Below, in pieces: positions 53,753-64,000 of a stretch of 64,000 nucleotides of DNA (its first letter is position 1; each line of letters begins with the position of its first letter). The notes below the pieces were generated by a model that was not told the DNA's origin, made no database searches, and saw nothing but the letters and a program-made list of their open reading frames with translations. Where the stretch lies: NCBI RefSeq assembly GCF_013403245.1, contig NZ_JACBNQ010000008.1, forward strand, positions 1 through 64,000, written 5' to 3'. The DNA comes from Sedimentibacter hydroxybenzoicus DSM 7310. Its GTDB lineage: Bacteria; Bacillota; Clostridia; Tissierellales; Sedimentibacteraceae. A program made the position numbers and the translations under genes.

Positions 53753-54172
53753 TTATTTCTTTGCTTTTTCCCTTTTAGCTCCATATTTGGACCTTGCTTG
53801 TTTTCTTTTAGCAACACCAGCTGTATCAAGGGTACCTCTTACAATGTGGTATCTAACCCCTGGTAAGTCTTTAACTCTTCCGCCTCTTATAAGAACAACA
53901 CTGTGTTCTTGTAAGTTGTGGCCTACACCCGGAATGTATGCAGTTACTTCAACACCTGTTGTTAATTTAACTCTGGCAATTTTTCTAAGAGCTGAGTTTG
54001 GTTTCTTTGGTGTTACAGTCTTAACTGAAGTACATACACCTCTTTTTTGCGGTGAATTAGATTCATTCATCTTTTTTTGAAGAGTATTATAACTTACATT
54101 TAGCGCTGGAGAATTGGATTTATAAGTGACTTGTTGTCTTCCTTTTCTCACTAACTGGTTAATTGATGGCAT
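53753..54172 (-). CDS. rpsL: 30S ribosomal protein S12
   Basis: S12 controls decoding accuracy. The 139-residue protein has [20 protein letters not shown] at the start, [20 protein letters not shown], with the streptomycin-site lysine K56 in wild-type form, and [20 protein letters not shown]. It is 28 bases behind the L7Ae-like gene. Confidence 0.98.
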   Translation of the reverse strand: MPSINQLVRKGRQQVTYKSNSPALNVSYNTLQKKMNESNSPQKRGVCTSVKTVTPKKPNSALRKIARVKLTTGVEVTAYIPGVGHNLQEHSVVLIRGGRVKDLPGVRYHIVRGTLDTAGVAKRKQARSKYGAKREKAKK

Positions 54173-54200
54173 TCGTGCACCTCCTTTTGTTTAATATTAG

Positions 54201-54434
54201 TTATTTTAAAACGGCAGCCGCCGCTGCGTTTACATTGATACCTACAGAAGCTCCAAGATCTTTCATACTGTCAAAATATATTATTTCCACATTTTTTTCC
54301 TTGCAAACATCTGTAATAGGTTTAGTAACATGCAAATCAGCATCCTTTGATATATAAATCCTTTGAGCTTCGTTTCTTTGTAAAGCTCTCAAAGTCTGCT
54401 TCTTTCCAATTACTATTTTTTTATCTGCATCCAT
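54201..54434 (-). CDS. rplGB: L7Ae-like K-turn-binding protein
   Basis: The 77-residue protein belongs to the L7Ae/L30e family, like Bacillus YbxF, and binds kink-turn RNA. It has KKIVIGKKQTLRALQRNEAQ and IYISKDADLHVTKPITDVCK. The start has CGGAGG upstream. It lies between rpoC and rpsL, the standard place in Firmicutes. Its part in ribosome function is not clear. The gene symbol is used for the Bacillus homologue and is tentative. Confidence 0.9.
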   Translation of the reverse strand: MDADKKIVIGKKQTLRALQRNEAQRIYISKDADLHVTKPITDVCKEKNVEIIYFDSMKDLGASVGINVNAAAAAVLK

Positions 54435-54494
54435 TTCAATCCTCCGGTACTCATACCCTCGAATTATCAGGAACAAGGTGTGTCCCTTTCAAAC

Positions 54495-54554
54495 GGGGAC
54501 ATTTCTCCAAAGTTCAAACCTCAGCGGCTTTCTCTGCTTTGGAGATGTGTCCCC
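54495..54554 (+). repeat. Family 1 hairpin repeat, copy F
   Basis: GGGGACA-TT-TCTCCAAAG pairs with CTTTGGAGA-TG-TGTCCCC. All nine middle pairs differ in sequence from copy B at several paired places, yet remain complementary. Upstream lies GGTGTGTCCC (54477-54486), the orphan right end of another copy. Confidence 0.85.
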
Positions 54555-54619
54555 CTTCCTATTTGCACTCAAACATTCTATCATCTATAAAATTAGATGT
54601 CAATTAATTTTTTCAATTT

Positions 54620-54676
54620 GGGGACATTCCTCTAAGCATATCTTCATAGACTATCCCTCCTTAGAGGTGTGTCCCC
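54620..54676 (+). repeat. Family 1 hairpin repeat, copy G
   Basis: GGGGACA-TT-CCTCTAAG pairs with CTTAGAGG-TG-TGTCCCC; the loop has GACTATCCC. It ends nine bases before the rpoC stop codon side, so it forms the 3' untranslated region of rpoC. Confidence 0.85.
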
Positions 54677-54684
54677 TTTCATCT

Positions 54685-57600
54685 TTATTCGCTTACCGCA
54701 ATTTCGTCTCTTTCTACTTCAACATCATTAGTTGTTATTCCAATGTTTCTGTATTTCTTCATACCTGTTCCTGCAGGAATTAGTTTTCCTATAATTACAT
54801 TTTCCTTAAGACCAATCAGGTTATCAACCTTACCTTTAGTAGCTGCATCTGTAAGTACTCTTGTTGTTTCCTGGAATGATGCCGATGCAAGGAATGAATC
54901 CGTAGCCAAAGATGATTTGGTTATACCTAATAATGCAACTTCACCTGCTGCGGGCTCCAAGCCTGCAGCTATTGCTTTTTCATTTTGTTCTTTGTACTCA
55001 AATGTCGATACCAAACTTCCCGGAAGAAGAGATGTATCTCCTGATTCTTCAATACGAACCTTATTAACCATCTGTCTTATGATTACTTCAACGTGTTTGT
55101 CACTTATATCAACACCCTGCATTCTGTAAACTCTTTGAACTTCCATAAGGATGTATGATTCCAGTGCCGTCATGCCCCTAATGTTTAATATATCATGTGG
55201 ATTTATTGAGCCATCGGTAATCTTATCACCAGCTTCAATGTAATCACCGTCATTAACCAATATTTTAGAACCATAAGGTATCAGATACGTCTTGCTTTCC
55301 ACTGCTTCATTATTAGTAACCGTAACTTCTCTCTTATGAACTTTTTCCATTAATGTAACTTTACCCGGTATTTCGGAAATAATCGCCTGACCTTTTGGTT
55401 TTCTTGCCTCGAAAAGCTCTTCTATACGCGGCAAACCTTGAGTAATATCACTTGCTGCTGCTATACCTCCCGTATGGAATGTACGCATCGTAAGCTGTGT
55501 ACCCGGTTCCCCAATCGACTGAGCAGCTATAATACCTACAGCTCCTCCCACGTTAACCAGCTTTCCTGTCGCAAGGTTAGTACCGTAGCATTTTGAACAC
55601 ACGCCGTGCGGTGTTTTACAAGTAAGAACCGATCTTACCTTAACTACTTTAATACCGGAATTTTGAATTTTATGCGCTGTTTCTTCTGATATAAACTCCC
55701 CTGATTTAACCATAACTTCTTTAGTTTCAGGATGTATAACATCATCAGAAGCATACCTGTCCGCGCATCTTTCGCTTAATTCTTCTATTACTTCCTTGCC
55801 GTCAACAAAGGCTTCGACTTCTATACCGTCGGTTGTTCCGCAGTCAACTTCTCTTACTATAACGTCCTGACTTACGTCAACCAATCTTCTTGTCAAGTAA
55901 CCTGAATCGGCTGTTCTTAGAGCAGTATCGGTTAATCCCTTACGGGCACCTGTTGCTGATAAGAAGAACTCAAGAACTGAAAGTCCCTCACGGAAGTTTG
56001 ACTTAACCGGTACCTCAACCGTCTTACCTACGGCACTTGCCATAAGACCACGCATACCTGCAAGCTGCTTTATCTGGTTACGTCCTCCACGGGCTCCGGA
56101 TACCGACATGATGTAAATAGAATTCAACGGATCCAGATTCTCCATAAGTGCATTTGTAACATCCTCTGTTGTCTGGTTCCAGATTTTAATTACATTTTCA
56201 TATCTTTCTTCATCAGTCATCAAACCTCTACGGTATTTTTTCTCGTATTCGATAACCTGTTTTTCAGCTTTTTCAATGAACTCTTTCTTTTCTTCGGGAA
56301 CTGTTATATCGCTTACACTTATAGTAATAGCTCCCCTTGTTGAATATTTATATCCTGTAGATTTGATACCGTCCAATACGTCGGCTGTTTTAGAGTTGCC
56401 GTGTTTTCTGAAGCATCTGTATACTATTTCTTCTAATGATTTTTTAGTAACCGTCTTATCTACTTCAAGAGAGAATTTATCTTTTTCTCTGTCCACAAAA
56501 CCGAGGTCCTGAGGTATATTTTCATTGAAAATAAATCTTCCTGCTGTGCTTTCAACGTATTTTGTTTCTCCGTCAACTGTCTTTCTTATTTTAACTCTGG
56601 CATGTAAATCAATATTTTTATTGAAATATGCCATCATCATTTCATCATAATCCTTAAATACCATCCCATGACCTTTTGAATTTTCTATTTCAAGAGTCAT
56701 GTAGTAGCTTCCTAGAACCATATCCTGTGTAGGAGTTGTAATAGGTCTTCCATCCTTTGGAGCTAAAATGTTATTTGTAGACATCATCAAGAATCTTGAC
56801 TCTGCCTGCGCTTCAACCGACAATGGTACGTGAACAGCCATCTGGTCACCGTCGAAGTCGGCATTGTAAGCAGTACATACCAGCGGATGAAGCTTAATTG
56901 CCTTGCCTTCAACAAGTACAGGTTCGAATGATTGTATACCAAGTCTGTGAAGTGTAGGGGCACGGTTTAACATAACAGTGTGATCTTTAATTATTTCATC
57001 TAATACATCCCATACCGCAGTGTCAACCTTTTCAACCTTTTTCTTCGCACTCTTGATATTGTGAGCTGTTCCGTTTTCAACCAATTTTTTCATTACGAAT
57101 GGCTTAAATAATTCAAGGGCCATTTTTTTAGGTAAACCGCATTGATTAAATCTAAGCTCAGGACCAACAACTATAACCGAACGTCCTGAATAGTCAACTC
57201 TCTTACCTAGTAAGTTTTGTCTGAATCGACCTTGTTTTCCTTTAAGCATATCCGAAAGAGATTTTAAAGGTCTGTTTCCCGGACCTGTAACAGGTCTGCC
57301 GCGTCTTCCGTTATCTATTAAGGCATCAACCGCTTCCTGAAGCATTCTTTTTTCATTTCTTACGATTATGTCAGGAGCACCTAAGTCAAGCAGTCTTTTT
57401 AATCTGTTGTTTCTGTTTATAACCCTTCTGTAAAGGTCATTTAAATCAGATGTAGCAAACCTTCCGCCGTCAAGCTGCACCATAGGTCGGAGTTCCGGCG
57501 GAATAACAGGAATCACATCAAGTACCATCCATTCCGGTCTGTTTCCGGAAACTCTGAACGCCTCAATAACTTCCAATCTTCTTGTTATTCTGATTTTCTT

Positions 57601-58203
57601 CTGACCCTTGCTGTCTTTGAGCTGTGATTTTAATTCCTCTGATTCTTTTTCAAGGTCTATTTTTTCGAGAAGTTTTTTAATTGCTTCCGCACCCATTTCA
57701 GCCTTAAAAGCATTCTTATAGTGGTCTTTATACTCTCTGTATTCCATTTCTGACAAAAGCTGTTTTTCTGACAAAGATGTATCTCCTGCTTCTGTAACAA
57801 CATACTGTGCAAAATACAGTATTTTTTCCAAAGCTCTCGGAGACATGTCAAGTATCAATCCTAATCTGGATGGGATACCTTTAAAGTACCATATGTGGGA
57901 AACAGGAGCAGCGAGCTCTATGTGTCCCATTCTTTCTCTTCTTACCTTTGCTTTTGTAACCTCTACTCCGCAGCGATCACAAACCACACCTTTATATCTG
58001 ACTCTTTTATACTTTCCGCAGTGACATTCCCAGTCCTTAGTAGGTCCGAATATCTTTTCACAAAATAAACCATCCTTTTCGGGCTTCAATGTACGGTAAT
58101 TAATTGTTTCAGGTTTTTTAACTTCTCCTCTTGACCACTGTCTGATCTTATCAGGGGATGCTAAGCCAATTCTTATTGATTCAAAATTATTGTAATCTAT
58201 CAA
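54685..58203 (-). CDS. rpoC: RNA polymerase beta' subunit
   Basis: Beta' holds the active-site magnesium and the DNA clamp. The 1172-residue protein has the zinc site [20 protein letters not shown] at about 54-73, the catalytic [17 protein letters not shown], the trigger loop [20 protein letters not shown] and the second zinc group [13 protein letters not shown]. The start is a TTG ([17 protein letters not shown]), eight bases after AAGGGAG. An upstream ATG would put the ribosome binding site inside the gene. Family 1 copies lie on both sides. Confidence 0.98.
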   Translation of the reverse strand: MIDYNNFESIRIGLASPDKIRQWSRGEVKKPETINYRTLKPEKDGLFCEKIFGPTKDWECHCGKYKRVRYKGVVCDRCGVEVTKAKVRRERMGHIELAAPVSHIWYFKGIPSRLGLILDMSPRALEKILYFAQYVVTEAGDTSLSEKQLLSEMEYREYKDHYKNAFKAEMGAEAIKKLLEKIDLEKESEELKSQLKDSKGQKKIRITRRLEVIEAFRVSGNRPEWMVLDVIPVIPPELRPMVQLDGGRFATSDLNDLYRRVINRNNRLKRLLDLGAPDIIVRNEKRMLQEAVDALIDNGRRGRPVTGPGNRPLKSLSDMLKGKQGRFRQNLLGKRVDYSGRSVIVVGPELRFNQCGLPKKMALELFKPFVMKKLVENGTAHNIKSAKKKVEKVDTAVWDVLDEIIKDHTVMLNRAPTLHRLGIQSFEPVLVEGKAIKLHPLVCTAYNADFDGDQMAVHVPLSVEAQAESRFLMMSTNNILAPKDGRPITTPTQDMVLGSYYMTLEIENSKGHGMVFKDYDEMMMAYFNKNIDLHARVKIRKTVDGETKYVESTAGRFIFNENIPQDLGFVDREKDKFSLEVDKTVTKKSLEEIVYRCFRKHGNSKTADVLDGIKSTGYKYSTRGAITISVSDITVPEEKKEFIEKAEKQVIEYEKKYRRGLMTDEERYENVIKIWNQTTEDVTNALMENLDPLNSIYIMSVSGARGGRNQIKQLAGMRGLMASAVGKTVEVPVKSNFREGLSVLEFFLSATGARKGLTDTALRTADSGYLTRRLVDVSQDVIVREVDCGTTDGIEVEAFVDGKEVIEELSERCADRYASDDVIHPETKEVMVKSGEFISEETAHKIQNSGIKVVKVRSVLTCKTPHGVCSKCYGTNLATGKLVNVGGAVGIIAAQSIGEPGTQLTMRTFHTGGIAAASDITQGLPRIEELFEARKPKGQAIISEIPGKVTLMEKVHKREVTVTNNEAVESKTYLIPYGSKILVNDGDYIEAGDKITDGSINPHDILNIRGMTALESYILMEVQRVYRMQGVDISDKHVEVIIRQMVNKVRIEESGDTSLLPGSLVSTFEYKEQNEKAIAAGLEPAAGEVALLGITKSSLATDSFLASASFQETTRVLTDAATKGKVDNLIGLKENVIIGKLIPAGTGMKKYRNIGITTNDVEVERDEIAVSE

Positions 58204-58254
58204 GAAGTTCGCTCCCTTCATTTAAAATTTTATTTAAATCGGTACTTTGTATTT

Positions 58255-58312
58255 GAGACATTCCTTTAATGCTTACTCACAACGACTATACTTTCATTAA
58301 AGGTGTGTCCAA
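58255..58312 (+). repeat. Family 1 hairpin repeat, copy H (decayed arms)
   Basis: The middle stem CCTTTAATG/CATTAAAGG and the TT/TG loop are perfect and the loop has GACTATAC, but the outer arms have decayed to GAGACA and TGTCCA. It lies between rpoB and rpoC. Confidence 0.75.
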
Positions 58313-58317
58313 CATCC

Positions 58318-61300
58318 TTAGAATTCGTCGCTTTCATAATCGTCTTCGTTATCTAGCTCAATGTCTTCGTCATAGATATCTATATCGTCAATATCTTCCA
58401 CATCTTCCACATTGTCCGAAGTTTCGGCATCTACCAACTCATCTTCAACAATATTCATTCCATCTTCGTCAACATATCTGACATCGCTTAAATTTTCACC
58501 ATCAACCGGTAAATCTTCCTCAATATCAAGAGTGTCAACTATTTCAACTTCATCCTGTTCGCTGGTAATTATCTTAATATCCAGAGACAAGCTTTGTAAT
58601 TCTTTTACAAGTACCTTAAATGATTCAGGGATACCCGGTTCCGGAATATTTTCACCTTTGACAATAGCTTCATATGTTTTAACTCTACCGTTAACATCGT
58701 CTGATTTAACGGTCAGAATTTCCTGCAACGTATGAGCTGCGCCATATGCTTCCAATGCCCAAACTTCCATTTCACCGAATCTTTGTCCTCCGAATTGTGC
58801 TTTACCGCCCAATGGCTGTTGAGTAACCAAGGAGTAAGGTCCTGTTGAACGGGCATGTATCTTATCATCAACCAAGTGATGAAGCTTAAGCATATACATG
58901 TAGCCAACAGTAACCGGACCATCAAAATATTCTCCCGAACGTCCGTCTCTTAATTCAATTTTACCACTTCTTGGGTAACCTGCCATCTCAAGAGCATCCC
59001 ATATATCATCCTCAACTGCTCCGTCAAATACAGGTGTAGCAACCTGCCATCCTAATTTTTTAGCAGCTAAGCCGAGATGTACTTCCAACACCTGACCGAT
59101 GTTCATACGTGAAGGAACTCCAAGAGGATTAAGTACTACCTGAAGCGGTGTGCCATCAGGTAAGAACGGCATATCTTCCTCCGGCATAATATGTGATATA
59201 ACACCCTTGTTACCATGTCGACCACACATTTTATCTCCTACATTTATTTTACGTTTTGTAGCGATGTACACTCTGACCATCTTGCTTACTCCGGGGCTTA
59301 ATTCATCGCCGTTTTCCCTCGTAAACACTTTTACGTCAACAATTATACCTGATTCGCCGTGAGGAACCTTCAACGAAGTATCTCTAACTTCTCTTGCCTT
59401 TTCACCGAAAATCGCTCTTAATAATCTTTCTTCGGCAGTAAGCTCTGTTTCTCCCTTAGGTGTTACTTTACCTACAAGAATATCGCCTGATTTAACCTCA
59501 GCCCCTATTCTTATAATTCCTCTTTCGTCTAAGTCCTTCAAAGAGTCGTCTCCAACGTTAGGGATATCTCTTGTTATTTCTTCAGGACCTAATTTTGTAT
59601 CTCTTGCTTCTGATTCATATTCTTCTATATGGACGGATGTTAAAACATCTTCCATAACCAATTTTTCATTCATCAACACGGCATCTTCATAATTGTAACC
59701 TTCCCAAGTCATGAAGCCAATCAGAAGGTTTTTACCTATTGCCATATCACCGTTGTCCGTAGAAGGACCATCAGCAATTATCTGACCTCTCTTGATTTCA
59801 TCACCCTGATATATAATAGGTCTTTGATTAACACATGTACCGCTGTTTGAACGTTTAAATTTAAGCAGCGGATATCTGTCAATCATGCCGTTGTCATTTC
59901 TTCTTATTAAAATTTCAGCAGCGGTTACAGAAATACAGACTCCGTCATTTTCAGCTACTATAACAGCACCTGAATCCTTTGCTGCTTTATATTCCAAGCC
60001 GGTTCCTATGAATGGTGCTTCCGTAATCAATAAAGGAACTGCCTGTCTTTGCATGTTGGCACCCATTAATGCACGGTTAGCATCGTCATTTTCAAGGAAT
60101 GGAATCATACCTGTTCCGATAGATATAACTTGTTTTGGAGAAACCTCCATGTAATCAACCATGTCTCTTGAAACTATTTCATTGATACCGTCAATTCCTC
60201 TTACAACAACACGAGTGTGTTCAAACGTACCATCTTCATTTAATGGCTCATTCGACTGAGCAATAATTTTTGTATCTTCTATATCAGCTGTAATATAATC
60301 TATAATCTCTGTTACCTGACCGGTTTCCTTATTAACTCTTCTGTATGGAGCCTCAAGGAATCCATAGTCATTTATTCTGGCGTATGTTGCAAGAGATGTT
60401 ATCAGACCAATGTTTGGACCTTCCGGAGTTTCTATAGGACACATTCTGCCGTAATGAGAATGATGAACGTCTCTGACCTCGAAGCTCGCTCTGTCTCTTG
60501 ACAATCCTCCCGGTCCCAAAGCAGACATTCTTCTTTTGTGAGTTAATTCTGCCAATGGGTTGGTTTGATCCATGAACTGTGATAACTGGCTGGAACCAAA
60601 AAATTCTTTGATTGCAGCTGATACGGGTCTGATATTAATCAATACCTGCGGGGTTACAACGTCAACGTCCTGAATTGTCATTCTTTCTCTTACAACTCTC
60701 TCCATTCTTGACAAACCAACTCTAACCTGATTTTGAAGAAGTTCCCCCACCGAGCGCAATCTTCTGTTACCAAGATGGTCTATATCATCTGTCTGACCTG
60801 AACCTTTAAATAAGCCTAATTGATAATTTGTAGAAGCAACCATATCTTCAATAATTATGTGTCTTGGAGATAAAAGCTTCATATTATCTATTATTGCTTT
60901 TTCTATATCTTCGCTTGAGCTGTTTTCTTCAAGTATCTTTTTCATAACCGGATAGAAAATTCGCTCCTTTAAGCCAAGTTTTTCAAAATCTATATCTAAA
61001 TTGAATGTTTTTGGATTTACAAATTTATTTGTCACTATTTTAGTTATCTTATCTTCTGAGTTTAATACATTAATAGAAAAAATGCCGGCAGATTCCAATT
61101 TAAATATTGCCTTGCTATCAATTGCCTCATTTTTATGTATTAAAATTTCACCTGTTTCTGTATCAATTATATCTTCAGCAGCTTTTTTCCCGATAGCTCT
61201 GTTTTCAAAGCTTAGTTTCTTATTAAATTTATATCTTCCGACCTTCGCAAGATCATATCTCTTCGGATCAAAAAATAAAGAATTTATTAATGAGGTCGCA

Positions 61301-62046
61301 CTGTCCAATGTAGGTGGCTCGCCCGGTCTTAATCTTTTATAAATTTCAATCAAAGCTTCATCTGAGTTAGTAGTGTTGTCCTTTTCAAGCGTTTTCAAAA
61401 GCTGTTCTGTTTCTCCTAAAGTTTCAATAATCATAGAATTAGAAGAAAGCCCCATAGCTCTGACAAGCACTGTGGCTGGTAATTTTCTCGTTCTGTCAAC
61501 CCTTACATAAATAATATCGTTAGAGTCCGTTTCAAATTCAAGCCATGCACCTCTGTTTGGTATAAGTGTAGCCTCATATAATTCCTTTCCTACCTTATCC
61601 CTTGTCATGTTGAAATAAACACCCGGTGATCTGACTAACTGACTAACAATAACACGTTCCGCTCCATTGATTATAAATGTACCTTTTTCAGTCATCAGAG
61701 GAAACTCGCCCATAAAAGCTTCTTGTTCTTTGATTTCTCCCGTTTCCTTATTAATTAATCTCACTTTTAATTTTAACGGTACAGAATATGTTGCATCTCT
61801 TTCCTTACATTCAACCTGATTGAACTTCGGTTCACCGTATAAAGAATGGTCAACAAATTCCAAAATCAAATTTCCGGTATAATCCTCAATTGGCGAAATA
61901 TCATCAAAAACCTCTCTAAGTCCTTCATTTAAGAACCATTCATAAGATCTTTTCTGAACTTCAATTAAATCCGGTAAATCTAAAACCTCATCAATTTTAG
62001 AGTAAGACATCCTCACTCTGTTACCTATTTTCACAGGATGCGGCAT
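58318..62046 (-). CDS. rpoB: RNA polymerase beta subunit
   Basis: Beta forms the other half of the active centre and the rifampicin pocket. The 1242-residue protein starts [20 protein letters not shown], with GAGGGG seven bases away. The rifampicin region [20 protein letters not shown] and [17 protein letters not shown] is of sensitive type. The C-terminus has an added tail of about 77 residues with 37 Asp/Glu. A further 30 codons are open upstream but lie in the leader. It has its own promoter. Confidence 0.98.
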   Translation of the reverse strand: MPHPVKIGNRVRMSYSKIDEVLDLPDLIEVQKRSYEWFLNEGLREVFDDISPIEDYTGNLILEFVDHSLYGEPKFNQVECKERDATYSVPLKLKVRLINKETGEIKEQEAFMGEFPLMTEKGTFIINGAERVIVSQLVRSPGVYFNMTRDKVGKELYEATLIPNRGAWLEFETDSNDIIYVRVDRTRKLPATVLVRAMGLSSNSMIIETLGETEQLLKTLEKDNTTNSDEALIEIYKRLRPGEPPTLDSATSLINSLFFDPKRYDLAKVGRYKFNKKLSFENRAIGKKAAEDIIDTETGEILIHKNEAIDSKAIFKLESAGIFSINVLNSEDKITKIVTNKFVNPKTFNLDIDFEKLGLKERIFYPVMKKILEENSSSEDIEKAIIDNMKLLSPRHIIIEDMVASTNYQLGLFKGSGQTDDIDHLGNRRLRSVGELLQNQVRVGLSRMERVVRERMTIQDVDVVTPQVLINIRPVSAAIKEFFGSSQLSQFMDQTNPLAELTHKRRMSALGPGGLSRDRASFEVRDVHHSHYGRMCPIETPEGPNIGLITSLATYARINDYGFLEAPYRRVNKETGQVTEIIDYITADIEDTKIIAQSNEPLNEDGTFEHTRVVVRGIDGINEIVSRDMVDYMEVSPKQVISIGTGMIPFLENDDANRALMGANMQRQAVPLLITEAPFIGTGLEYKAAKDSGAVIVAENDGVCISVTAAEILIRRNDNGMIDRYPLLKFKRSNSGTCVNQRPIIYQGDEIKRGQIIADGPSTDNGDMAIGKNLLIGFMTWEGYNYEDAVLMNEKLVMEDVLTSVHIEEYESEARDTKLGPEEITRDIPNVGDDSLKDLDERGIIRIGAEVKSGDILVGKVTPKGETELTAEERLLRAIFGEKAREVRDTSLKVPHGESGIIVDVKVFTRENGDELSPGVSKMVRVYIATKRKINVGDKMCGRHGNKGVISHIMPEEDMPFLPDGTPLQVVLNPLGVPSRMNIGQVLEVHLGLAAKKLGWQVATPVFDGAVEDDIWDALEMAGYPRSGKIELRDGRSGEYFDGPVTVGYMYMLKLHHLVDDKIHARSTGPYSLVTQQPLGGKAQFGGQRFGEMEVWALEAYGAAHTLQEILTVKSDDVNGRVKTYEAIVKGENIPEPGIPESFKVLVKELQSLSLDIKIITSEQDEVEIVDTLDIEEDLPVDGENLSDVRYVDEDGMNIVEDELVDAETSDNVEDVEDIDDIDIYDEDIELDNEDDYESDEF

Positions 62047-62120
62047 TCTTTCACCCCTCAGTTTAATTTTTTTTAGCATACAAATTCTATGCCAACATTT
62101 TATGCTCATGGCAATATATA

Positions 62121-62149
62121 ATAATATCACCAACAATTTTTTTTGTCAA
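62121..62149 (-). promoter_or_regulatory. rpoB-rpoC promoter
   Basis: On the minus strand TTGACA (62144-62149) and TATTAT (62121-62126) are 17 bp apart. The start would be about 68 bases before rpoB. The A/T-rich stretch upstream could be an UP element. In the gap 62047-62418 this, repeat I and the terminator are all I see. Confidence 0.7.
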
Positions 62150-62292
62150 TATTTTTTTGCGTATACCATCGATATTTTTTAGAAAACACCTTAGGTATTA
62201 TTGCCTGTTTTAGAAAATATATACATATAAAAATATGAAATGGGACACTATATAGAAAAACATCTATTATAGAAACATCCTTTACAATGAAA

Positions 62293-62351
62293 GGGGACAC
62301 ACCCTCTACAGATAGTCAACCTCCGAGGATAGTCCGTAGAGGAATGTCCCC
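62293..62351 (-). repeat. Family 1 hairpin repeat, copy I (inverted)
   Basis: This is the only copy in reverse orientation. Read on the minus strand: GGGGACA-TT-CCTCTAC, loop, GTAGAGG-GTG-TGTCCCC, with one extra base beside the internal loop. The loop contains GACTATC twice (GGACTATCC and TTGACTATCT). It lies between rplL and rpoB. Confidence 0.8.
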
Positions 62352-62370
62352 ATGTCCACATAAGAATTAC

Positions 62371-62403
62371 AAAAAGGACTTTATTGTTTTTATAAAGTCC
62401 TTT
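62371..62403 (-). terminator. Terminator/attenuator between rplL and rpoB
   Basis: AAAGGACTTTAT and ATAAAGTCCTTT form a perfect 12-bp stem with a 7-nt loop. On the minus strand the T tract continues (CCTTTTTG). It may be leaky, so that some rplJL transcripts reach rpoB. Confidence 0.8.
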
Positions 62404-62418
62404 CTTCTGTCGTTTAAA

Positions 62419-62802
62419 TTATTTTATTTCTACTGATGCGCCTTCAGCTTCTAAAGCTTCTTTCATTTTGTCAGCTTCTTCTTTAGAAACGCCTGTCTTT
62501 AATGTAGTAGGTGCTCCGTCAACAGCATCCTTAGCTTCTTTTAATCCAAGACCTGTTAATTCTCTTACTACTTTTATAACTTTAATTTTTCCTGCACCTG
62601 CACTTGAAAGTACTACGTCAAATTCAGTTTTTTCTTCTTCAGCCGGAGCTGCCGCACCGCCAGCTACTGCACCTGCAACTGCTACAGGAGCTGCTGCTGA
62701 TACTCCGAATTCTTCTTCGATTGCTTTTACTAATTCATTTAATTCTAATACTGTTAATTGTTTTATTTCATCAATAAATTTTGTGATTTTTTCACTTGCC
62801 AT
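62419..62802 (-). CDS. rplL: 50S ribosomal protein L7/L12
   Basis: L7/L12 forms the flexible stalk that recruits translation GTPases. The 127-residue protein has an N-terminal dimer domain ([20 protein letters not shown]), an alanine-rich hinge ([20 protein letters not shown]) and the C-terminal domain with [26 protein letters not shown] lies before the ATG. It follows rplJ by 128 bases. Confidence 0.98.
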   Translation of the reverse strand: MASEKITKFIDEIKQLTVLELNELVKAIEEEFGVSAAAPVAVAGAVAGGAAAPAEEEKTEFDVVLSSAGAGKIKVIKVVRELTGLGLKEAKDAVDGAPTTLKTGVSKEEADKMKEALEAEGASVEIK

Positions 62803-62877
62803 TTTTAATATCCTCCTATTAATTTCATTAATTAATTTTTATTTTTCACTGTTATTTATAGGTTGTTGAAAATATTC

Positions 62878-62931
62878 GTCCCGCAAGACGCCGCTGAACA
62901 GCAAGGTCGCAGGCGGTCATTTTCAGTGACC
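62878..62931 (-). other. GC-rich hairpin element between rplJ and rplL
   Basis: Right after the rplJ stop codon, GGTCA and TGACC (62915-62931) can pair. The following stretch, GC-rich against an A/T-rich background, can form nested short stems (GCTG/CAGC inside GAC/GTC, closed by CCGC-type pairs to 62880). No T tract follows. It may change the L10:L12 ratio by processing or stability; this is inference. Confidence 0.45.
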
Positions 62932-63434
62932 TATGCAACTTCTTCGTTTTTCTTTGATATCTGATCAAGCATATAAGCAAGATTTCTGATATTTCCTTGT
63001 AACACTCCGGCCAATTGTCCAAGCAGGATTTCTCTTGGCGGAACGCTGGCTAATGCTTTTACCTCATCAGCATTCATTACTTTGCCGTCAGCTATACCTG
63101 CTTTTATTACAATTGTATCATTGCTTGTTTTAGCAAAGTCATTAGTAACTTTAGCAGCAGATATTTCATCGGTTTGAGATATAGCAATCGCATTCGGCCC
63201 TTCCAGATTAGCTGTAATATCTTTATATCCTAACTCTTCAAACGCAAAACGCATTAAAGTGTTTTTATAAACTTTATATTCTACACCTGCTTCTCTGTAT
63301 TTATTTCTTAACTGAGTTGCTTTTTCAACAGATAAACCTTTATATTCGACTAACACAACTGATTTAGCATTTCTTAGCTTCTCAGTTATTTCGTTTACAA
63401 CTTGTTTTTTCTGTTCTAAAACTGATTGATTCAT
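62931..63434 (-). CDS. rplJ: 50S ribosomal protein L10
   Basis: L10 anchors the L7/L12 dimers to the ribosome. The 167-residue protein has LRNAKSVVLVEYKGLSVEKA, RNKYREAGVEYKVYKNTLMR and ends with the helix NIRNLAYMLDQISKKNEEVA that binds L12. GAGGAGG lies before the ATG. A conserved leader RNA precedes it. Confidence 0.98.
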   Translation of the reverse strand: MNQSVLEQKKQVVNEITEKLRNAKSVVLVEYKGLSVEKATQLRNKYREAGVEYKVYKNTLMRFAFEELGYKDITANLEGPNAIAISQTDEISAAKVTNDFAKTSNDTIVIKAGIADGKVMNADEVKALASVPPREILLGQLAGVLQGNIRNLAYMLDQISKKNEEVA

Positions 63435-63460
63435 ACTTTACACCTCCTCAAAAAGAAAAT

Positions 63461-63557
63461 CTCTCCGCAGACGAAGAGAAACTTTTAATATATATAATAT
63501 CTATATTCTCACCTCGGTTGGATAATTAAACTCAATGAGTACCAACTGTCTGCGGTC
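63461..63557 (-). promoter_or_regulatory. L10 leader RNA
   Basis: On the minus strand the leader starts with ACCGCAGACAGTTGG and later has CCAACCGAGGTGAGAA. It closes with TCGTCTGCGGAGAG, whose GTCTGCGG pairs with the first CCGCAGAC. This is the typical form of the L10 leader, to which the L10-L12 complex binds for autoregulation. Long-range pairing and the GAGGTGAG element are seen directly. Confidence 0.85.
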
Positions 63558-63600
63558 ATTTATTCAATTTTTATATTAATTCATAGTCCTTGTCAATACA

Positions 63601-64000
63601 TTAATCCATTAGTTTTGTTGTATTAAGCTTGATTCCAGGTCCCATTGTGCTTGCTATTGTAACACTTTTTAAGTATTTACCCTTTGCAGCAGCCGGTTTT
63701 GCCTTTACTATAGCATCCATGATTGCTTTAATATTGTCAACTAATTTTTGTGTACCGAAAGATTTTTTTCCTACAGGAACGTGAATAATATTAGTTTTAT
63801 CTAATCTGTATTCAACCTTACCTGCTTTAATCTCCTGAATTGCCTTAGCTACATCAAATGTTACCGTACCTGATTTCGGATTTGGCATTAATCCCTTAGG
63901 ACCTAATACTCTACCTAATCTACCAACAACACCCATCATATCCGGAGTTGCTATAACTACGTCAAACTCAAACCAGTTTTCTTTTTGAATTTTATCAGCC
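63601..64000 (-). CDS. rplA: 50S ribosomal protein L1, partial (start outside window)
   Basis: L1 forms the mobile stalk at the E site. The visible 132 C-terminal residues read in from the window edge ([20 protein letters not shown]). They continue through [20 protein letters not shown] and [20 protein letters not shown] and end [16 protein letters not shown]. The first third lies beyond 64000. It is followed by the L10 leader. Confidence 0.97.
   Translation of the reverse strand, partial: ADKIQKENWFEFDVVIATPDMMGVVGRLGRVLGPKGLMPNPKSGTVTFDVAKAIQEIKAGKVEYRLDKTNIIHVPVGKKSFGTQKLVDNIKAIMDAIVKAKPAAAKGKYLKSVTIASTMGPGIKLNTTKLMD

Overview
The window reads as a low-GC Firmicute, most likely an anaerobic clostridial or Tissierellia-type (Sedimentibacter-like) bacterium. 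The signs are the T-box upstream of tyrS, the cleavable N-terminus of L27 with its Prp protease, the KOW protein between infA and map, the L7Ae-like protein between rpoC and rpsL, purine-rich ribosome binding sites and some GTG/TTG starts. The genus cannot be fixed from the sequence alone.

Layout. From 1 to 13.9 kb lies a mixed housekeeping block: T-box-controlled tyrS; folA-thyA; a HAD phosphatase; a divergent UppS-family gene; yhbY; the obg-rpmA-prp-rplU cluster with a leader and its own promoter; rng; a radical-SAM pair; and folC. From 13.9 to 22.6 kb is an accessory stretch with much gene decay: two serpin genes broken by different internal deletions, a GNAT acetyltransferase, mazEF, a GerS-like lipoprotein, acpS, upp, a truncated MATE gene, a lipid kinase, an AbrB antitoxin next to a toxin remnant, queT with a long leader, and a three-gene Phd/AbrB/PIN operon. 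From 22.7 to 64 kb is the ribosomal/RNA polymerase superregion on the minus strand, in the classical order rplA-J-L, rpoB-C, L7Ae-like, rpsL-G, fusA, tuf, S10-spc-alpha, rplQ, ecfA1-A2-T, truA, rplM, rpsI.

The conserved superregion is interrupted at two places. Between tuf and rpsJ sit a sodium/amino-acid symporter gene (agcS) and a PAS/AAA/Fis activator. Between rplQ and ecfA1 sits a complete agr-type quorum-sensing locus (response regulator, kinase, AgrD pre-peptide, AgrB). The 45-codon agrD begins with GTG. The agr locus has its own promoters, dyads and terminator, and a new promoter serves the ecf genes behind it.

Many intergenic gaps carry short hairpin repeats of three families. Family 1 (about 57 bp, nine copies) has fixed arms GGGGACA/TGTCCCC, a fixed TT/TG internal loop, a middle stem that changes by compensatory substitutions, and a loop usually containing GACTATC. 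One copy is nested inside another. Family 2 (GGGGACAGTC arms) flanks the PAS/AAA/Fis gene. Family 3 (GACAACCCAAAT hairpins, three copies with a TATACTGTAAGTATA-like tail) lies at ends of transcription units. Regulatory RNA or leader regions are seen or suspected upstream of tyrS, rplU, rplM, rplJ, queT and rpsJ.
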